A program made the translations under genes and the position numbers. Below the pieces are notes generated by a model. That model was not told where the DNA came from, made no database searches, and saw only the letters and a program-made list of their open reading frames with translations. A stretch of 9,143 bases of DNA, taken from positions 1 to 9,143 of the forward strand of contig JAISES010000266.1 of the NCBI GenBank assembly GCA_031263965.1. Reading direction: 5' to 3'. Every line of letters begins with the position of its first letter. Positions within the stretch are counted from its first letter, which is position 1. This DNA comes from Prevotella sp. GTDB taxonomy: Bacteria > Bacteroidota > Bacteroidia > Bacteroidales > Dysgonomonadaceae. Below, one piece after another: positions 5,626 to 9,143 of this stretch.

Positions 5626-8022
5626 TTATATATTATTTTCGTATTTCCTCTTTCTGTACAAAAATACGCCCCCCATTATCAGCGACATTATCACAACCGG
5701 AATAAGAATGCTTAAGATGGCATACTTATCTCTGTTTTCATAAGCTACAGCCTTATTCAAAAGATACATCTGTTGCTGTTTTGTTCTCAATTGCATCAAT
5801 CCCTCATCATCGGTAAGCCAATTTATAGCATTGACAATAAACTCACGATTTCCGAACAACTGCTTCGATGCGCGATCGTAGCCCATTGGCAAAACCTGTG
5901 TATCTTCACCTTGTCCTTGCAGCTCATTTGTAATAATATCCGAAGATGATACAACTACCATTCTTGTGTCCCTGCTTTGTTTTATCGTCTTATATGCACC
6001 CGCTTTAATACTATCCGGAATCACTCTGTCAGCATAGGCAGAATTAAAATTTCCCTCCAGACTGACCGCTACCGGCACATAAGCCGTACTAAAATAGCCG
6101 GGCTGGTTTTGAATATCCGACACATCAAAATGAACAGGTTCGGGCACTTTCACCAAATGGGTCTTACCCGAAGTCGTGAGCAGTATATTTTTCCTGATCT
6201 CCGGAGAGTTATTCACAATATCGACAGAACTGGCAAATCCGGCTTTTACATCCCTGATATTTTTTGTTACCGGAAAATCCGGCGAAGGCATTAATATAGG
6301 CTGAAAATAACTTGGCAGAAGAACTGCCGGTTGAGAATCATCGGTTGTCAGAAATGCAGAAACACACTGCACATCCTGTATTAAATCAGGGTTTATACGG
6401 ACTCCGTATGTAAATAACATATCGTCGAGATCGAGATCATTCTTCATACTGGCCGAATAACCGAAACGGGCTAATTCTTCATGAGAGTAAAATACGCCAT
6501 CAATCAGCCACAAAACTTTCCCTCCCCGCATAATATACTGATCGAGAATATATTTTTCCGCATTACTGAACTTCGATAACGGCCCAGCTATAACGACCGC
6601 ATCAAAATCATCCAGGACATTGATTTCAGTTCCTATTTCACCCCTGTTTATAGAATAGTATTTAGACAATAACTCTTCTGCGTCATATATACCGGTGCGG
6701 GATAATTCATCGTGTCCCTCTATAAAAGCAATAGACTTGGGTTCTGTTTGATTGAGAAGCCGTATAGCGTCGATAAATTCATATTCTAAACTTTCGACTG
6801 ATATATTCAAATTTTCTTCAGCCGTATTGCCGGCAATATTTTTCAGTAAAGGAACGGTTAATGTATCTTTATTGTTTGTAATACAGGCATATGGATATAT
6901 TATTTTTTTACTGAGCTTTCCCTCCCTGTCTGTTTCATTAAGCATAATACCCGGTATCCCCCTACCGGTCATATCCTGATATGTATCGTTCGGGGAGCCG
7001 CCTTCCTTATATGGATATATATAATTTACTTTAATATCGGCATTTGCGTACCGGCTGAGGTCGGATAAAGTATTGTCCGTTTCGTTGCGTAAACGTTGAA
7101 AACCGTAGTTCAGATCACCTGTCAGATAGATATCGATAGTCAAAGATTGATCTTTGTTTAAATTTTTCAGCAGATTTATACTATAATCACTCACAGTATA
7201 GCGCCTGTCAGCGCTAAAATCAAACCTGTAATCAGGTATAAAAAAGAAAACAATATTAAGAAAGGATACAATAGCTGCTAATAAATATGCTGTTCTCCTG
7301 TTTTCCCTATACATCAGAATAAACAGTAAAACAAACAAAATAAGAACGTTGGATACAGCCGCCATATCACTGAGTTGAATAACACCCCGCCGCATCAGTT
7401 CGTAATGATGGTTCAGACCGAGAGATGCGGCTACGGCTTTTGCTTTGCCCGAAATGAAAAGTCCTGATAGCAAATCAAAGCCATAAAATACAAACAAGCA
7501 GATAAAAACGGATACTATAAGAGCGACAATTTGATTCCGGGTGACAACAGAACCGAACAGACCAACGCTAATAAATACAGCAGCGAGTAAGAATAAAGAA
7601 AAGTATGAAGCCGTAATACTCCCCATATCAATGTTGCCGGCCGGATTTGCCAACTGATATATAAAGTAAACATAGATGCCTGTACAGAGCAAAGCAACAA
7701 GCACAAACAGAAATGTAGCCAGGAATTTACTAAAATATACCTCCAACAGCCGGACAGGCCTGGAGACCAGCATGTCTATTGTTTTATTCCGCTTCTCTTC
7801 CGAGTATAAGCGCATAGTTAAAGCCGGAATAAGGATAATCATCAAAACAGGGGCAATGTTGAAAAACCGGCCCATATCGGCATACCCTCCGTCTACTATA
7901 TTGTATGATCCGGGAAACAGCCACAGCATAAAACCCGACACAAGAAAGAAAGCCAAAGCGAAAAACGCTCCTGCCGGAGAGCAAAAAACAGATTTTAATT
8001 CTCTTAATACTAAAGCTTTCAT
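5626..8022 (-). CDS. Fused GldF-GldG ABC transporter membrane protein
   Basis: This 798-residue protein joins two proteins that are separate in Flavobacterium. Residues 1-240 are GldF, an ABC-2 type permease: the typical start MKALVLRELKSVFCSP, then about six membrane segments (near 19-36, 54-72, 100-122, 140-160, 165-190, 222-238), with the loop RLYSEEKRNKTIDMLVSRPV (71-90). Residues 245-798 are GldG: a membrane segment (246-264), DFSADRRYTVS (268-278), the extracytoplasmic domain with FQRLRNET (308-315), IAFIEGHDEL (431-440), MRGGKVLWLIDGV (498-510) and YGVRINPDLIQD (539-550), and a C-terminal membrane anchor (767-789) ending in basic residues. GldF and GldG work with the ATPase GldA in Flavobacterium gliding, but homologues occur in many non-gliding Bacteroidetes. 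No ATPase gene adjoins it here. An in-frame TTG at 8058 would add 12 residues, but the ATG at 8022 gives the family start and was chosen. The stop codon lies in the terminal repeat of the downstream element. Confidence 0.9.
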   Translation of the reverse strand: MKALVLRELKSVFCSPAGAFFALAFFLVSGFMLWLFPGSYNIVDGGYADMGRFFNIAPVLMIILIPALTMRLYSEEKRNKTIDMLVSRPVRLLEVYFSKFLATFLFVLVALLCTGIYVYFIYQLANPAGNIDMGSITASYFSLFLLAAVFISVGLFGSVVTRNQIVALIVSVFICLFVFYGFDLLSGLFISGKAKAVAASLGLNHHYELMRRGVIQLSDMAAVSNVLILFVLLFILMYRENRRTAYLLAAIVSFLNIVFFFIPDYRFDFSADRRYTVSDYSINLLKNLNKDQSLTIDIYLTGDLNYGFQRLRNETDNTLSDLSRYANADIKVNYIYPYKEGGSPNDTYQDMTGRGIPGIMLNETDREGKLSKKIIYPYACITNNKDTLTVPLLKNIAGNTAEENLNISVESLEYEFIDAIRLLNQTEPKSIAFIEGHDELSRTGIYDAEELLSKYYSINRGEIGTEINVLDDFDAVVIAGPLSKFSNAEKYILDQYIMRGGKVLWLIDGVFYSHEELARFGYSASMKNDLDLDDMLFTYGVRINPDLIQDVQCVSAFLTTDDSQPAVLLPSYFQPILMPSPDFPVTKNIRDVKAGFASSVDIVNNSPEIRKNILLTTSGKTHLVKVPEPVHFDVSDIQNQPGYFSTAYVPVAVSLEGNFNSAYADRVIPDSIKAGAYKTIKQSRDTRMVVVSSSDIITNELQGQGEDTQVLPMGYDRASKQLFGNREFIVNAINWLTDDEGLMQLRTKQQQMYLLNKAVAYENRDKYAILSILIPVVIMSLIMGGVFLYRKRKYENNI

Positions 8023-8023
8023 A

Positions 8024-8031
8024 TATCTTTG
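8024..8031 (+). promoter_or_regulatory. Candidate -7 box for the 8058-8879 gene
   Basis: TATCTTTG matches TAnnTTTG and is followed by TA, a common Bacteroidetes context. It begins 1 bp beyond the gldFG start codon on the opposite strand and implies a leader of about 20 nt. No obvious -33 TTTG is seen within gldFG. Promoter elements of gldFG itself must overlap the plus-strand gene; a weak TATCTTTA on the minus strand at 8074-8081 is the best candidate. Confidence 0.5.
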
Positions 8032-8057
8032 TAAGAATTGATCAGTAAACTTACGCA

Positions 8058-8879
8058 ATGTTAAAACGAAGCATAAAGATAGTTATTTTATTTCTTCTGA
8101 TTATTATCGTTCTTACCGGAGGATGGAATTTGTATCGCAAACTCGAATACAATAAACAGTCTGTCTCCGCTAATATACACGACTATATATCGCCATTGGC
8201 CAAAGAAGTTATATATATCAACAAAGGATATGGCATTAATGAAATATACCCGCTATATCCTTATACTAAAGAATTGATAGAGGTATTAAACGAAGAGTAC
8301 TCTCCTCCGGTAGTGATTTTTAAATATAAGAATAATGAATCCGTTTTATTAACCAAAGCAAGTATTGAGCAAGAATCGAAAATAAAAGGGTTCATCGAAA
8401 ATAATATATCCACATATTTCCCCGCAAAAAAGAGGAAGTATAAAGATGCCGAAGTGTTATTTTATAGCCTGCCGGATAATAATTTTCTTGTTTGTTCATT
8501 CCACAAAGGCATATTCGCCGTAAGCAGAAATTATAAACCGATCAAAACATTTATCGATTCTGATCCGGAAAACACATTCTTTCCGGATGAAAACAATAAA
8601 GAATTAATTGATAAAATGCTTTTAAGCTCGTCAATAAATATATTTACAAAAACAGAAACAGAAATTCTTGCTGTTAACTATACCTTTCACAACGATTCGA
8701 TCACTTTAGATGGATATGTTTTTAGTGCGGATAAGATCAATTCTGATACTGTTAGTCCCGGTTTTCCGGTTATCCCTTATATGATAGACATACCGGATAA
8801 CCTTTGTATAGACAGTTGCAGCATTTCGGAAAATAACAAACCCACATCAATTAAAATTTTTATAAACAAAAAGTTTTAA
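8058..8879 (+). CDS. Hypothetical membrane-anchored protein, possibly DUF3352-like
   Basis: I do not recognise this 273-residue protein with certainty. The N-terminus (KRSIK then hydrophobic residues 8-26) is a single membrane anchor or uncleaved signal with basic residues on the cytoplasmic side, and no lipobox cysteine follows. The remainder (30-273) is predicted to lie outside the cytoplasm and is mixed alpha/beta in character, rich in Asn, Lys, Ile and Ser. The stretch EVLFYSLPDNNFLVCSFHKGIFAVSRNYKPIKTFID (132-167) recalls segments of DUF3352-type Bacteroidetes proteins, which are usually about twice as long; this is a weak impression. The ATG at 8058 has a -7 box 27 bp upstream and is the first in frame. 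The gene diverges from gldFG with only 35 bp between start codons, so the two may be co-regulated. It ends 8 bp before the structured element at the window's right edge. Confidence 0.75.
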   Translation: MLKRSIKIVILFLLIIIVLTGGWNLYRKLEYNKQSVSANIHDYISPLAKEVIYINKGYGINEIYPLYPYTKELIEVLNEEYSPPVVIFKYKNNESVLLTKASIEQESKIKGFIENNISTYFPAKKRKYKDAEVLFYSLPDNNFLVCSFHKGIFAVSRNYKPIKTFIDSDPENTFFPDENNKELIDKMLLSSSINIFTKTETEILAVNYTFHNDSITLDGYVFSADKINSDTVSPGFPVIPYMIDIPDNLCIDSCSISENNKPTSIKIFINKKF

Positions 8880-8887
8880 TTTTGTGC

Positions 8888-9143
8888 TAAGTACATGACA
8901 AAAAATATTATGCTGTCCTTACAGGACGCCGGCCAAAGGTTGCACTCAATTACCCAAGGCGTTGCCTTGGGCTATAATATTTAACCCTTTCAGGGTTATT
9001 GCCCTGGTATTTTCAGGCTGAAAGCCTGATATATCATAGCCCGTGGCAACGCCACGGGTAAGGATAACATTACGGGGACAACGCCCTGGGAGGGCAACAT
9101 ATTATTTATAATAAGATAGTTACAGTTTTTTGTCATGTACTTA
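8888..9143. mobile_element. 256-bp palindromic element with perfect 18-bp terminal inverted repeats
   Basis: TAAGTACATGACAAAAAA (8888-8905) is exactly repeated in inverse orientation at 9126-9143, the last bases of the window. Between them are six short hairpins with 3-nt loops and no coding frame. The layout is that of a non-autonomous inverted-repeat element or a structured intergenic repeat. The right flank is cut off, so a target-site duplication cannot be checked and the repeats could be longer than 18 bp. It begins 9 bases after the stop of the upstream gene and could also serve as its transcription end. Confidence 0.7.
8915..9095. repeat. Mirror array of six triloop hairpins
   Basis: H1 GTCCT-TAC-AGGAC (8915-8927); H2 CCCAAGGC-GTT-GCCTTGGG (8953-8971); H3 TAACCCT-TTC-AGGGTTA (8982-8998); H4 TCAGGCT-GAA-AGCCTGA (9013-9029); H5 CCCGTGGC-AAC-GCCACGGG (9040-9058); H6 GCCCT-GGG-AGGGC (9083-9095). 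H4, H5 and H6 are the reverse-complement counterparts of H3, H2 and H1. Loops of the H2/H5 and H3/H4 pairs are exactly complementary, while the stems differ in ways that keep pairing. Confidence 0.85.

Larger units (their letters stand above)
5216..5627. mobile_element. About 412-bp non-coding element with terminal inverted repeats (MITE-like)
   Basis: The ends are AACTGATGTTACGCA (5216-5230) and TGCGTAACATTAGTT (5613-5627), inverted copies matching at 14 of 15 positions. Inside lie a second copy of the left end (5276-5295), a 9-bp inverted pair ATTCTTGTC/GACAAGAAT (5325-5333, 5555-5563), two perfect hairpins, a long interrupted hairpin (5409-5544), a 9-A run (5564-5572) and two CCTCTGTG copies 10 bp apart (5582-5599). 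No transposase is present. A plus-strand frame of 87 codons (5302-5565) runs through the hairpins and is probably not a gene. The right end covers the gldFG stop codon. I recall similar hairpin-rich repeats in other Bacteroidetes; mobility is inferred from the ends only. Confidence 0.55.

Noticed and set aside
8023..8058. TTG start for gldFG giving 12 extra residues
   Set aside because: The ATG at 8022 gives the typical GldF start MKALVLRELK; the extension would overlap the start of the divergent gene and lacks family support.
8052..8059. TTACGCAA in the divergent gap, also found in the gap element (5224-5231, 5279-5286)
   Set aside because: Only 8 bp are shared and the flanks do not match; chance is the simplest explanation.
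8915..9095. CRISPR-like array
   Set aside because: The hairpins are not direct repeats of constant sequence and spacing, and there are no cas genes; the order is mirror-symmetric.

Overview
The window looks like chromosomal DNA of a member of the Bacteroidetes, most likely Bacteroidales and possibly close to Dysgonomonas or Parabacteroides (the genus is a guess). The evidence is the AT-rich sequence, several promoters of the Bacteroidetes type (TTTG, about 20 nt, TAnnTTTG), A/T-rich start regions without clear Shine-Dalgarno sites, a GldF-GldG protein and a lipoprotein GH20 hexosaminidase.

Layout from left to right. Positions 1-180 hold a GC-rich patch that looks like the edge of a dispersed intergenic repeat. 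At 239-312 is a tRNA-Arg(ACG) gene on the minus strand, with its promoter and terminator. At 563-1288 is a YebC-family gene (+). It converges on cinA (1362-2585, -), and the two share a 12-bp bidirectional terminator. Upstream of cinA on the same strand is a gene for a GH20 beta-N-acetylhexosaminidase lipoprotein with a C-terminal PA14 domain (2701-5106, -), closed by its own terminator. A 519-bp gap (5107-5625) carries the hexosaminidase promoter, a 14-bp palindrome and a roughly 412-bp non-coding element with terminal inverted repeats and nested palindromes. Next is a fused GldF-GldG ABC-transporter protein (5626-8022, -). Only 35 bp away, a divergent gene for an unrecognised membrane-anchored protein (8058-8879, +) begins. 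The window ends in a 256-bp element (8888-9143) with perfect 18-bp terminal inverted repeats and six short triloop hairpins arranged as a mirror image.

The protein genes are mostly housekeeping or envelope functions: translation or regulation (YebC), NAD or nucleotide salvage (CinA), glycan degradation (GH20) and an envelope ABC transporter (GldFG). No single pathway unites them. The most interesting content is non-coding. Two different palindromic elements sit directly at the 3' ends of the divergent gldFG/hypothetical pair. In the right-hand one, hairpin stems differ between the two halves by changes that keep base pairing, which suggests selection on folded RNA or single-stranded DNA. I cannot tell from this window alone whether either element is new; similar structured repeats are, from memory, common in Bacteroidetes intergenic DNA.
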